Assembly: GCA_937891565.1 (NCBI GenBank)
Contig: CALAHA010000431.1
Location: 1-9,358 of the forward strand
From: an uncultured Ilumatobacter sp.
GTDB taxonomy: Bacteria; Actinomycetota; Acidimicrobiia; Acidimicrobiales; Ilumatobacteraceae
Reading direction: 5' to 3'
DNA length: 9,358 bases
This document shows, piece after piece, positions 1-7,267 of the stretch. The stretch's first letter is position 1. Every line of letters begins with the position of its first letter. The notes under the pieces were generated by a model. The model saw nothing but the letters and a program-made list of their open reading frames with translations. It had not been told where the DNA came from and ran no database searches. Made by a program: the position numbers and the translations under genes.

Positions 1-82
1 CGACAGTCTGAGCAACCAGAGCAACCAGCCCGCGAAACCTGACGACGACGTGGTTTCAGGTGCTGACGTGACCGCACGATGA
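1..82 (+). CDS. 3' end of an upstream gene, probably tatA/tatB-like (partial)
   Basis: The frame beginning at base 2 is open to a TGA at 80-82 and encodes a 26-residue polar tail rich in Gln, Asn, Pro, Asp and Ala. The other two plus frames stop at about base 9 and base 42. Its stop overlaps the tatC ATG as ATGA (79-82), which is typical of translational coupling. TatA and TatB proteins end in long, disordered, charged tails like this, and tatA lies directly before tatC in many actinobacteria. The identity is therefore inferred from composition and position. The diagnostic N-terminal helix and amphipathic segment lie outside the window, so another gene cannot be excluded. Confidence 0.5.
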   Translation, partial: DSLSNQSNQPAKPDDDVVSGADVTAR

Positions 83-855
83 GCACCATGACTGACGACA
101 CAGACGCCGGGGTCGAGGACACACTCACGCTGACCGAGCACCTCGCCGAACTACGGACACGAATTATCCGATCTGCACTCGCAGTGCTGATCGGCATGGT
201 CGTGATCATTGCGTTCTACGACCATGTGCTCGTGTTTCTCAAGCAGCCATACGTCGACCTGTGTAACGAGAAGCCCGCAGGTTTCTGCGACCCAAGCCTT
301 TTCATCCCAACGCCGACCGAAGGGCTCTCGACTCGCATCCGCGTCGGCATGTACGGCGGCATCATTGCCGCTCTGCCGGTCATCCTGTGGCAGATTTGGC
401 GTTTTGTGGTGCCGGCACTGCATGCCAAGGAACGCAAGTACGCCGTCCCGTTCGTGTTGTCGTCGGTCGTGCTGTTCTCGGCTGGCGGCAGCCTCGCTTA
501 CCTCCCCGTCGACCGCGCGCTCGAATTCCTGATCAGCTGGGCCGGCGAAGATGTGCAGCAGATCTTCTCGGTGGGCAGCTATATCAGCCTGATCGGGCTG
601 ATGATCTTCGCCTTTGGTGTGGGCTTCTTGCTCCCCGTTCTGTTTGTCTTCCTCCAGTTGGTCAACGTGGTCACGCCGAGAACATTGCTCAAGAGTTGGC
701 GGTACGCCACGATTGGGATGTTCGTCATCGCCGCCGTGATCACGCCGTCAGGCGACCCGATAACGCTGATGATGCTCGCACTACCCATGCTGTTGTTGTA
801 TTTCGTGGCAATTTTGATCGGCTGGCTGGTGCTCCGCAAGCGCCCGACTGGCTGA
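79..855 (+). CDS. tatC: Sec-independent (twin-arginine) protein translocase subunit TatC
   Basis: TatC is the polytopic inner-membrane receptor that recognises twin-arginine signal peptides of folded substrates and recruits TatA. The 258-residue length is normal. Visible family features are the cytoplasmic HLAELRTR motif (21-28), TM1 about 29-47, a periplasmic loop with Cys62 and Cys70, TM2 about 91-112, the conserved Glu118 in the HAKERK loop, TM3 about 122-143, TM4 about 168-196, and TPSGDP (222-227) before TM6. The loop cysteine pair resembles that of mycobacterial TatC. TM4 has FLLP where the family usually has FExP, so the buried acidic residue is Leu184. The ATG at 79 was chosen because it overlaps the upstream stop; an ATG at 88 is an alternative. 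No strong Shine-Dalgarno is visible, which fits coupling. It is followed after 2 bases by helY, as in other actinobacteria. Confidence 0.95.
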   Translation: MSTMTDDTDAGVEDTLTLTEHLAELRTRIIRSALAVLIGMVVIIAFYDHVLVFLKQPYVDLCNEKPAGFCDPSLFIPTPTEGLSTRIRVGMYGGIIAALPVILWQIWRFVVPALHAKERKYAVPFVLSSVVLFSAGGSLAYLPVDRALEFLISWAGEDVQQIFSVGSYISLIGLMIFAFGVGFLLPVLFVFLQLVNVVTPRTLLKSWRYATIGMFVIAAVITPSGDPITLMMLALPMLLLYFVAILIGWLVLRKRPTG

Positions 856-857
856 CC

Positions 858-3557
858 GTGCGTGCTGACCGAGCTGACCTGATCGCTCGCTACAACTTCC
901 CGATTGATCGATTCCAGCTCGAAGCATTCGACGCGCTCGACGATGGTCAACATGTCGTCGTCGCGGCACCGACGGGCAGCGGCAAGACCGTCGTTGCCGA
1001 GTACGGCATTGAGGCGGCTTACCGCGACGGCAAGCGAGCGTTCTACACCGCACCGATCAAGGCGCTGTCAAATCAGAAGTACCGCGACCTGGTCGCAATG
1101 CATGGCGAGGACGCGGTCGGTCTTTTGACCGGCGACAACTCGATCAACGGCGACGCTCCGATCGTGGTGATGACCACCGAGGTCCTGCGCAACATGATCT
1201 ACGGCCGGGCAGGCCAACTTTCAGATCTGGGCCTCGTTGTGCTCGACGAGGTGCACTTCCTGCAAGACACGTTCCGTGGGCCGGTCTGGGAAGAGGTGAT
1301 GATCCACCTTCCTCATCATGTTCGGCTGGTCTGCCTGTCCGCCACGGTCAGCAACGTTCAGCAGCTCGCTGACTGGATCTCGACGGTACGCGGTCCCACG
1401 CACGCCGTCACCGAGTTGAAGCGGCCTGTCGAGCTGGCCAACCAGTACCTTGCGAAGGATCGCACGGAAGATCGGTTGCATCTGTTGCCGACCTTCGTCA
1501 ACGGCGCGGTCAATCGTGATGCGGTCCGTCTCGACGAATCTGCGATCCGCCGCGGGCCTGGCGGCCGATCCAGTGCAGATCGCAACGACCGAAGCGGATC
1601 CGGCAACCAAAAGGGAGCGCACCGCCGCAAGCTTGTGCCGCCCGGTCGGGTCGAGACGCTGAAGCTGCTCCATCAGCAGGACATGCTGCCGGCGATCTTT
1701 TTCATCTTCAGCCGGAATCAGTGCGACGAGGCGGCTCGCTCGTGTGTCGAGTTCGGCGTCGGCCTGACAACGGACGACGACCGGCGGGCGATCCGCGAGA
1801 TCGTTGATGCTCGCCTTGGCGGGCTCGACTCGGCCGACCTCGCGGTCCTCGGTTACGACCAGTTCCTTTTGCAACTCGATGCAGGCGTTGCGGCCCACCA
1901 CGCCGGCATGGTGCCGCCGATGAAGGAAGTCGTCGAGGCGTGCTTCATTGCCGGCCTCATCAAGGTCGTCTTCGCCACGGAGACGCTCGCTGTCGGCATC
2001 AATATGCCAGCGCGCAGCGTCGTGATCGAAAAGCTCACGAAATTCACCGGCGAGCATCACGAGCAGCTCACGCCGGGGGAGTACACCCAGCTCACTGGCC
2101 GCGCTGGCCGACGTGGCATCGATGACCGGGGGAGCGCCGTCGTGCTCTGGTCGCCGTGGATCCGCTTCGACGACGTGGCGCAACTTGCCGGCAGTTCGCA
2201 ATTCCATCTGCGGTCAGCTTTCAGACCGACGTACAACATGGCAGCGAACCTGATTCGCACCTACGAGAGCGAACGCGCTCATGACCTGCTGAACCTCTCG
2301 TTCGCCCAGTATCAGGCTGACCGTGACATCGTCAAAATGCAGGCGCGGCTCGAACGGCGAAGGTCGGCAGCGACTGAATTTCGCGCACAGGCAGCGAGCC
2401 CGTTCGGCGACATCGATGAGTACGCACGGCTCCGGGCACAAGAAAAGTCGTCCCGTCGAGACCGTCGCTACGAACGCGGTGACGACGTCGATGACACGAT
2501 TCAGCAGCTGAAGCCTGGTGTGGTAATCCAGCTGTTCAAGGGCAAGCATCGGGGCCCTGTGGCCGTTGTGGCATCAGCGACTCGCAAGTCGGGTTCGCGC
2601 CTGTCGCTTGTGAATAAAGGTGGCGATCTACTGCAGGCCGTAGCCGAAGATTTCGACTCGCCGCCCACGGCGATCGGCTCGATTAAGTTGCCGCCGAACT
2701 TTGCACCGAATCGCAAGGAATACCGCAAGGATGTCGCATACCGACTGCGGAAGGCAAAGTTGCAGGCATCGCCGAAGATCCGCAGCGAGACCAGGGATGC
2801 AGCGATGACCGCCGATATGCACCCGGTTGCCCGAGACCCCGACCTGAAGCAGCGACTCAGTGCGGTGGCTTCAGCTGCTCAGGCCGAACGCGAGGTTGCC
2901 GAGATCGAGAGCCGAGTCGACGGCAAGACCTCCACGCTGGCCCGCGATTTCGACCGGATTCTGGTCGTGCTCGAAACGTTCGGGTACGCCGACCTCGACC
3001 TGTGGGAGTTGACCGAAGCCGGCGAAATGTTGTCGCGGATTTTCCACGAATCCGACCTGTTCGTTGCCGAGGCGCTCCGTGCCGGCCTGTTCGACGGCCT
3101 GAGCCCTGCTGACCTGGCTGCGCTCGTGTCGACAGTGGTCTACGAACACCGCAGCCCAGAGGCGCCACCACGCCCCTGGTTCTCTTCCGATGATATGAGG
3201 TCCCGTTGGACCCGCATGGCAGCGCTCAGCGAGGATCTGAACGCCAAGGAGCGTGCTGCAGAAGTTGCCGAGCATCGCGATCCTGATCCAACTTTCGCGG
3301 CGATCGCCTATGCCTGGGTCGCCGGCGAAGGTTTTGCCGAAGTTGTTGACAATGAGGAGATGACCGGCGGCGACTTCGTCAGGACGACGCGTCAACTTAT
3401 CGACCTCCTCAGGCAACTGTCGGTTGTCGCTCCGCTGCGAGGGACCCGTCGGGCCGCAGGAGAAGCCGCCGAAGCGGCATTCCGCGGGGTCGTGTCGGAC
3501 AGCGCCGCACCAACCGGCAGGCGCGACGGCGAGACCGAGCAGCCAGCTTTCGCGTGA
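858..3557 (+). CDS. helY: Ski2-like DEAD/DEAH-box RNA helicase, HelY type
   Basis: This is a superfamily 2 ATP-dependent RNA helicase of the Ski2/Mtr4 family. It probably works in cytoplasmic RNA unwinding or turnover. The GTG start at 858 gives 899 residues, close to mycobacterial HelY, and lies 2 bases after the tatC stop; the same frame extends further upstream only by running across tatC. Motifs in order are Walker A APTGSGKT (37-44, Lys43), motif Ia around APIKALSNQKY, motif II DEVH (130-133), motif III SAT (161-163), motif IV near FFIFSRNQCDE, motif V FATETLAVGINMPAR (about 372-386) and motif VI QLTGRAGRRG (411-420). The C-terminal third is a DSHCT domain (about 700-870) with GDFVRTTRQLIDLLRQL near 838-854. 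A basic Gly/Ser/Arg-rich segment at about 231-258 is an apparently disordered insert between the RecA-like lobes. All catalytic motifs are intact. The exact RNA substrate cannot be read from sequence. Confidence 0.93.
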   Translation: MRADRADLIARYNFPIDRFQLEAFDALDDGQHVVVAAPTGSGKTVVAEYGIEAAYRDGKRAFYTAPIKALSNQKYRDLVAMHGEDAVGLLTGDNSINGDAPIVVMTTEVLRNMIYGRAGQLSDLGLVVLDEVHFLQDTFRGPVWEEVMIHLPHHVRLVCLSATVSNVQQLADWISTVRGPTHAVTELKRPVELANQYLAKDRTEDRLHLLPTFVNGAVNRDAVRLDESAIRRGPGGRSSADRNDRSGSGNQKGAHRRKLVPPGRVETLKLLHQQDMLPAIFFIFSRNQCDEAARSCVEFGVGLTTDDDRRAIREIVDARLGGLDSADLAVLGYDQFLLQLDAGVAAHHAGMVPPMKEVVEACFIAGLIKVVFATETLAVGINMPARSVVIEKLTKFTGEHHEQLTPGEYTQLTGRAGRRGIDDRGSAVVLWSPWIRFDDVAQLAGSSQFHLRSAFRPTYNMAANLIRTYESERAHDLLNLSFAQYQADRDIVKMQARLERRRSAATEFRAQAASPFGDIDEYARLRAQEKSSRRDRRYERGDDVDDTIQQLKPGVVIQLFKGKHRGPVAVVASATRKSGSRLSLVNKGGDLLQAVAEDFDSPPTAIGSIKLPPNFAPNRKEYRKDVAYRLRKAKLQASPKIRSETRDAAMTADMHPVARDPDLKQRLSAVASAAQAEREVAEIESRVDGKTSTLARDFDRILVVLETFGYADLDLWELTEAGEMLSRIFHESDLFVAEALRAGLFDGLSPADLAALVSTVVYEHRSPEAPPRPWFSSDDMRSRWTRMAALSEDLNAKERAAEVAEHRDPDPTFAAIAYAWVAGEGFAEVVDNEEMTGGDFVRTTRQLIDLLRQLSVVAPLRGTRRAAGEAAEAAFRGVVSDSAAPTGRRDGETEQPAFA

Positions 3558-4165
3558 CAATCGAAAAGGGCAAGCCCTGGGGGATCGAGGTCACGCGACC
3601 GTCGGATCTTCAGCTCGCTGACTCGGATCAGGTTGTCGCTCATTTGCTCACCGCTGATGTGGGTGCGCCTGTGGCTCCCACGAGCGGTGACCTGCACCGC
3701 ACGATCGGGGCTCGGCCGCTCGACGACCGTCTGTTGCTGGTCGAATTTCCCATCGATCTGCTGCGAGTTCGGCTCGACGATGAGCGTGAAACCACTGCTG
3801 TTGCGCACGTGACAGTGCAATCGCCCAGCTGGAGTGGAGGCTGGTGGCGAGGGCCGGTGCTGATGGTGATGAATGCGCAGTTTCTCGGCGACTGGCACGT
3901 GGTGTCGCGTGGACATCCAAACGACGGCCGGGCCGAGAGCGTCGAATGGGGAAGCGAGTTCGGGCTGCGTCAACGGTGGGAGGCTCGTCGGCGACTGCCG
4001 ACCGGCGGCCACGTTCCGCACCCAGCGATCGAGACGCGGTCATTTCGCGAACGCAGCTGGACCTTTGATCGGTCCCTCGATGTCTGCATCGACGGCCGCC
4101 GCAGTGGCCGAGCCCGTTCGTTGCAAATCGTCGTCGAACCGGACGCCGCCGTTGTCTATGGCTGA
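3554..4165 (+). CDS. Stand-alone diacylglycerol/lipid-kinase C-terminal-like domain protein
   Basis: A GTG start overlaps the helicase stop as GTGA (3554-3557), so this 203-residue protein is probably translationally coupled to helY. It has no signal peptide or membrane segment. The C-terminal half resembles the beta-sandwich half of DAGK/YegS lipid kinases. It has MNAQFLG (about 106-112) where kinases have the NGxxFGGG strand, HPNDG (121-125) matching the P-x-x-x-DG-x-L turn, then GGHVPHP (151-157), and a terminal CIDGRRSG turn (178-185) followed by strands IVVEPDAAVV. The N-terminal nucleotide-binding half with its GGDGT loop is absent; residues 1-100 show no such motif. It is therefore unlikely to be a kinase on its own and might be a lipid-binding or partner protein. 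The assignment rests on eye alignment to family patterns and is moderate. The 3' end overlaps the convergent antiporter gene by 10 bases. Confidence 0.6.
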   Translation: MTIEKGKPWGIEVTRPSDLQLADSDQVVAHLLTADVGAPVAPTSGDLHRTIGARPLDDRLLLVEFPIDLLRVRLDDERETTAVAHVTVQSPSWSGGWWRGPVLMVMNAQFLGDWHVVSRGHPNDGRAESVEWGSEFGLRQRWEARRRLPTGGHVPHPAIETRSFRERSWTFDRSLDVCIDGRRSGRARSLQIVVEPDAAVVYG

Positions 4166-5454
4166 GGCTGCCGGCCGCCACGCATGCGAGGCATCGCTAC
4201 CGGTTCGTGCAGAGGCTCTACGTCGGCTGCGTGAGCTCCGTAGCGACGTGCGCCGTACGCTGCGGTAGCTCCGTGCAGGAAGACCGACAGTGTGACGGTG
4301 AGGGAGATCACGCCGACGAGTTGGTCGGCGCTTTCGGAGCGTTCCTCCAGCTCTTCGAGGAGCAGAATGCCGAACACGATCGACGCCAGCCCACGTGGGC
4401 CAAACCACCCAATGAAGCCTTTTGCCGCGGTGTCGAGGCCCGACCCGGTCAGAGCGATGGCGACGGGAATCATGCGAACGATCGTGAGACTCGCTAGCGC
4501 AGCAATGATTACTGCCGGGCCGAACTCGCCGAGCGCATCACCAACGAAGAGGTTACCAAAGACGAAGAAGGTGATTACCCCGAGAAGCTCTGCAGCATCC
4601 TCGGTGAACTCAGCGAGGTGTTCGGCCTCTTTTGGCCCGGCCATGTCATCGCCGTCTGCTTGGACGCCCCGATGTAGTCCGCCACTTCCGAATGCCAGCC
4701 CAGCACCAAACGCTGCGATGAACCCGTTACCACCGAGCGCAGCCGCCCCGCAGAATGCCACCACTGGCAATGCGAAGGTGGCGATCTGCTCATAGCGCAC
4801 ATCGGACCAACCAGCTGAGCGGGCCCGCCGCAAGACCCCGATTCCGCCTAACCCAATCAGCGCGCCAGCGAGCGCGCCGAAGCCGATCTGCTGGGCAACG
4901 AAACCGATCCATGAGATCGTGGACCGGCTGGTTTCAAGTAGCAGGCTGGTGCATACAGCAACCACGGGAACGACCAGTCCGTCGTTCAGACCTGATTCAA
5001 CGTTCAATGCCAGTCGGTCGCGCGTCGGCACGCTCTCGTCGGAGAGGACAGCATTGCCCAGCGCTGCGTCGGTTGGCGCAAGAACTGCGGCGAGGAGCAA
5101 CGCTTGCGCCCACGGCCAGTCGTCAAACAGAAAAAAGTTGACCAGCGCGCCTGCGAGAATCGTGAGCGGCAGCCCAATTCCGAGCAGTCGTCCGGGTATG
5201 GCAATAAATCGCCGAACGCGGGGGAGCGACAGACGGGTGGCATCACTGAACAGGATGACGGCCAGTGTGATTTCCGCGAGGAGGCCGACGGCCTCGATCT
5301 CGGCACGAACCTCGACGATGTTCAGCGCCGACATAAGTGCACCCGTCGCGACGAAGACCATCGGCATCGTGAGCGGCGACGAGTCGAGTCGCCGCGAGAC
5401 GGCAGCGAAGGCCAGCAGGGTCACGCCAATGATTGTGATTTCGATGGGCTCCAT
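4156..5454 (-). CDS. Sodium (cation)/proton antiporter, CPA1/NhaP type
   Basis: This 432-residue integral membrane protein has about 12 hydrophobic segments and would exchange monovalent cations for protons for pH and salt homeostasis. Signature residues are APTDAA (126-131, Asp129), the ion-binding ESGLNDG motif (153-159, Asn157-Asp158), the arginine-bearing IVRMIP (325-330) of a late helix, and GWFGPRGLASIVF (349-361). An Asn-Asp pair in this helix is typical of the electroneutral CPA1 branch rather than Asp-Asp CPA2 exchangers. An acidic loop with EAEHLAEFTEDAAE lies at 276-289. The C-terminal tail is short and there is no TrkA/RCK domain. The ATG at 5452-5454 is preceded by AAGG eight bases upstream. 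The gene points toward, and overlaps by 10 bases, the end of the helicase operon. It is divergent from the ThyX-like gene. Ion specificity cannot be told from sequence. Confidence 0.88.
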   Translation of the reverse strand: MEPIEITIIGVTLLAFAAVSRRLDSSPLTMPMVFVATGALMSALNIVEVRAEIEAVGLLAEITLAVILFSDATRLSLPRVRRFIAIPGRLLGIGLPLTILAGALVNFFLFDDWPWAQALLLAAVLAPTDAALGNAVLSDESVPTRDRLALNVESGLNDGLVVPVVAVCTSLLLETSRSTISWIGFVAQQIGFGALAGALIGLGGIGVLRRARSAGWSDVRYEQIATFALPVVAFCGAAALGGNGFIAAFGAGLAFGSGGLHRGVQADGDDMAGPKEAEHLAEFTEDAAELLGVITFFVFGNLFVGDALGEFGPAVIIAALASLTIVRMIPVAIALTGSGLDTAAKGFIGWFGPRGLASIVFGILLLEELEERSESADQLVGVISLTVTLSVFLHGATAAYGARRYGAHAADVEPLHEPVAMPRMRGGRQPQP

Positions 5455-5528
5455 TGCTTCAACCTTATAGCGCTTGACAATTGCGGTAATACCCGTTGTC
5501 GGCCTCTGAGCGTCGTAGAGTCTTTCCC
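5455..5528. promoter_or_regulatory. Divergent intergenic region expected to hold two promoters
   Basis: This stretch of about 75 bases separates the antiporter start (minus strand) from the ThyX-like start (plus strand), so both promoters should lie here or within the gene starts. A perfect TTGACA hexamer is at 5474-5479 on the plus strand, but no good -10 box sits 16-18 bases downstream. On the minus strand, TATAAG (complement of 5464-5469) could be a -10, but it would leave only about a ten-base leader. The location is supported by gene layout; the individual boxes are weak. Confidence 0.35.
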
Positions 5529-7133
5529 GTGGTCGTCTACGTCCCAGAGTCCTTCACATCGGACGAGGCCGACATTCTTCGTCGGTACTTCACGAACCTC
5601 GATGGGCCGGTGTTCGCACTCGTCAATCTTCCGGAGGTCGTAAAGGGGGCGTTGTTCGCCCGGTATAGCCGAAGTCCGAAGTCGCTCAGGAGGTTATTCC
5701 TCGAAGAATTTGTGGGCGATCTCGACATCTCCGGTGATCACTCTGTTGACGCCACGATCGGCCTCGATCGTGCTGAAGAACTGTACGAGCGAGTATTTTT
5801 CGATTACGGAGACGACTCGGTTGCTCAGCTTGGTGGAGTCCACCTGGCGTGTGAGCAGGCGTCGAACATCTTGACCAAGGTGCTCGAGTGGGGTCGACTC
5901 ATGAGCTACCTCGAGCAGAGCACTCGCTACGTCGCATACGACTTGCGGCTCGGTGGCCGATACCGGTACTACCGAGATCCTGCGGTCCTCGCCGGCCCGC
6001 TCGGTACGCGCTATGTCGGTGACCTCGACCGGATCTTCGACAGCTACAGCCAGTGCGCCGAAACCGTCACCGAGTTCGTCCGCAACACGGTGCCACGCGG
6101 AGACAACAGCGAGTTCGTCTATCGCATGGCCACCAAGGCCAAAGCGCTCGATGCCGTCCGTGGCATTCTGCCGGCGGCAGCGACGTCGAACGTCGGTATT
6201 TACGGGACCGGCCAGGCATTTGAAGCCCTGCTCCTGCGAATGCGAGCAAGTGCATTGCCCGAGGCTCGCGACTACGCCGACCTCATGCTGCACGAATTGC
6301 GAAAAGTCATTCCGAGCTTCTTGCGCAGGGTCGACATTCCTGATCGGGGTGGCCGATGGAGCGACTATCTGACCGAGACGCGGACCGGCACCAAGGCGAT
6401 CGTTGATGACCTCTTCGGTGATGCGCCGGTCGATGTGGCGTCTGAAGTCGAGCTTGTCGACTTCGACCCTGAAGCTGAAGACAAGCTGTTGGCGTCTATT
6501 TGCTACGCGCACTCCTCGCTGCCTGAGCACCAACTGCTCGAGAAGGTCAGGAATCTTGGCGTCGACGAGAAGGTTTCACTGATGCGGGCGTATGTCGGTG
6601 ATCGCGAGAATCGCCGTCACAAGCCCGGCCGAGCGTTCGAGCGCAGCTTTTATCGCTTCGATATTTTGAGCGACTACGGAGCCTTCCGCGACATGCAACG
6701 CCATCGCATGCTGACCATCGAGTGGCAGCGCCTCACACCGAACCACGGCTACACGCGGCCGGAACTGGTTGACGAAGCTGGCGTCGGTGCCCAGTTCGAC
6801 GAAGCGATGCAGCGTTCAGCTGGCCTCTACGACGCGCTCAACACCGATTTTTCCGAACAGGCACCGTATGCGGTGTCGATGGCGTACCGAATGCGCTACA
6901 GCATGCAGTTCAACGCCCGTGAGGCAATGCACATGCTCGAACTTCGGTCGTCGCCGCAAGGCCACCCGTCGTATCGGCGTGTCGCACTTGAGATGCACCG
7001 CTTGATCGCCGACAAGGCCGGCCATCACGCCATTGCTGCCACGATGACGCACATGACGACCGAGGCCCCAGAACTCGAGCGACTCGAGGCAGAGCGCCGA
7101 GCGGAAGCCCGACGCGACGCCGCTGATTCCTGA
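5529..7133 (+). CDS. Double-length ThyX-like (FAD-dependent thymidylate synthase family) protein
   Basis: The classical ThyX is about 220-250 residues and makes dTMP from dUMP using FAD, NADPH and methylene-tetrahydrofolate. This protein is 534 residues and consists of two ThyX-like repeats. In the N-terminal repeat the signature region reads WGRLMSYLEQSTRY (121-134). It keeps the Glu129/Ser131/Arg133/Tyr134 part but has WGR in place of RHR. In the C-terminal repeat RHR (391-393) is intact, but the Glu/Ser/Arg positions are Trp399, Arg401 and Thr403. The later NAR motif is kept in the C-terminal repeat (462-464) followed by ELR, and is lost in the N-terminal one (GTGQ, 226-229). Similar long ThyX-family proteins occur in other bacteria, to my knowledge, and thymidylate synthesis by this form is not assured. 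GTG at 5529 was chosen; TTG at 5496 is the only upstream alternative and neither has a strong Shine-Dalgarno. It appears to be a single-gene unit. Confidence 0.85.
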   Translation: MVVYVPESFTSDEADILRRYFTNLDGPVFALVNLPEVVKGALFARYSRSPKSLRRLFLEEFVGDLDISGDHSVDATIGLDRAEELYERVFFDYGDDSVAQLGGVHLACEQASNILTKVLEWGRLMSYLEQSTRYVAYDLRLGGRYRYYRDPAVLAGPLGTRYVGDLDRIFDSYSQCAETVTEFVRNTVPRGDNSEFVYRMATKAKALDAVRGILPAAATSNVGIYGTGQAFEALLLRMRASALPEARDYADLMLHELRKVIPSFLRRVDIPDRGGRWSDYLTETRTGTKAIVDDLFGDAPVDVASEVELVDFDPEAEDKLLASICYAHSSLPEHQLLEKVRNLGVDEKVSLMRAYVGDRENRRHKPGRAFERSFYRFDILSDYGAFRDMQRHRMLTIEWQRLTPNHGYTRPELVDEAGVGAQFDEAMQRSAGLYDALNTDFSEQAPYAVSMAYRMRYSMQFNAREAMHMLELRSSPQGHPSYRRVALEMHRLIADKAGHHAIAATMTHMTTEAPELERLEAERRAEARRDAADS

Positions 7134-7267
7134 CAGCCCCTCAGCGCGCAAGTGCTGTGACGGGTGTCACTGTTTCTGGTCATCTCTGCTGACCCGACGT
7201 GAGCGTATGCTCCGCCCGCAGCGGCACTTGCATGAGGCAAGGCGCACCGACCTGACGAGAATTCACC
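7134..7267 (+). promoter_or_regulatory. Intergenic region before the acidic-protein operon
   Basis: These 134 bases separate the ThyX-like stop from the acidic-protein ATG and must carry the promoter of the three-gene operon if it is transcribed separately. No clean -35/-10 pair is visible; TATGCT at 7206-7211 is a possible -10 without a good -35. An 8-base inverted pair, GCAAGTGC (7148-7155) and GCACTTGC (7224-7231), brackets the CRP-like palindrome listed separately. A weak ribosome-binding match, GAGA at 7257-7260, lies seven bases before the ATG. Confidence 0.4.
7156..7171. promoter_or_regulatory. Candidate CRP/FNR-family operator (TGTGA-N6-TCAC palindrome)
   Basis: The sequence TGTGACGGGTGTCACT matches the TGTGA-N6-TCACA consensus used by E. 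coli CRP and by the mycobacterial CRP homologue at nine of ten informative positions. The core GTGAC-N4-GTCAC is a perfect dyad. It lies 97 bases upstream of the acidic-protein start, a position that suits a regulator. It also begins 23 bases after the ThyX-like stop, so a small terminator hairpin is the alternative, although no T-tract follows. Assignment is by consensus only. Confidence 0.35.

Noticed and set aside
387..857. Helicase frame stays open far upstream across tatC, allowing a 1056-residue protein
   Set aside because: The upstream part overlaps the convincing tatC frame and has no helicase-like sequence. A GTG at 858 gives the normal HelY length.
1221..2207. Long minus-strand open frame inside helY
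   Set aside because: It is antisense to conserved helicase motifs, has no recognisable domain and reflects GC-rich codon bias.
5474..5479. Perfect TTGACA -35 hexamer before the ThyX-like gene
   Set aside because: No acceptable -10 hexamer 16-18 bases downstream; kept only as part of the divergent intergenic entry.
5694..6533. Minus-strand open frame inside the ThyX-like gene
   Set aside because: It lies opposite conserved coding sequence, shows no domain, and has no start context.
7134..7267. tRNA or small RNA gene in the intergenic region
   Set aside because: No cloverleaf, T-loop GTTC-type motif or clear independent promoter-terminator pair could be found.
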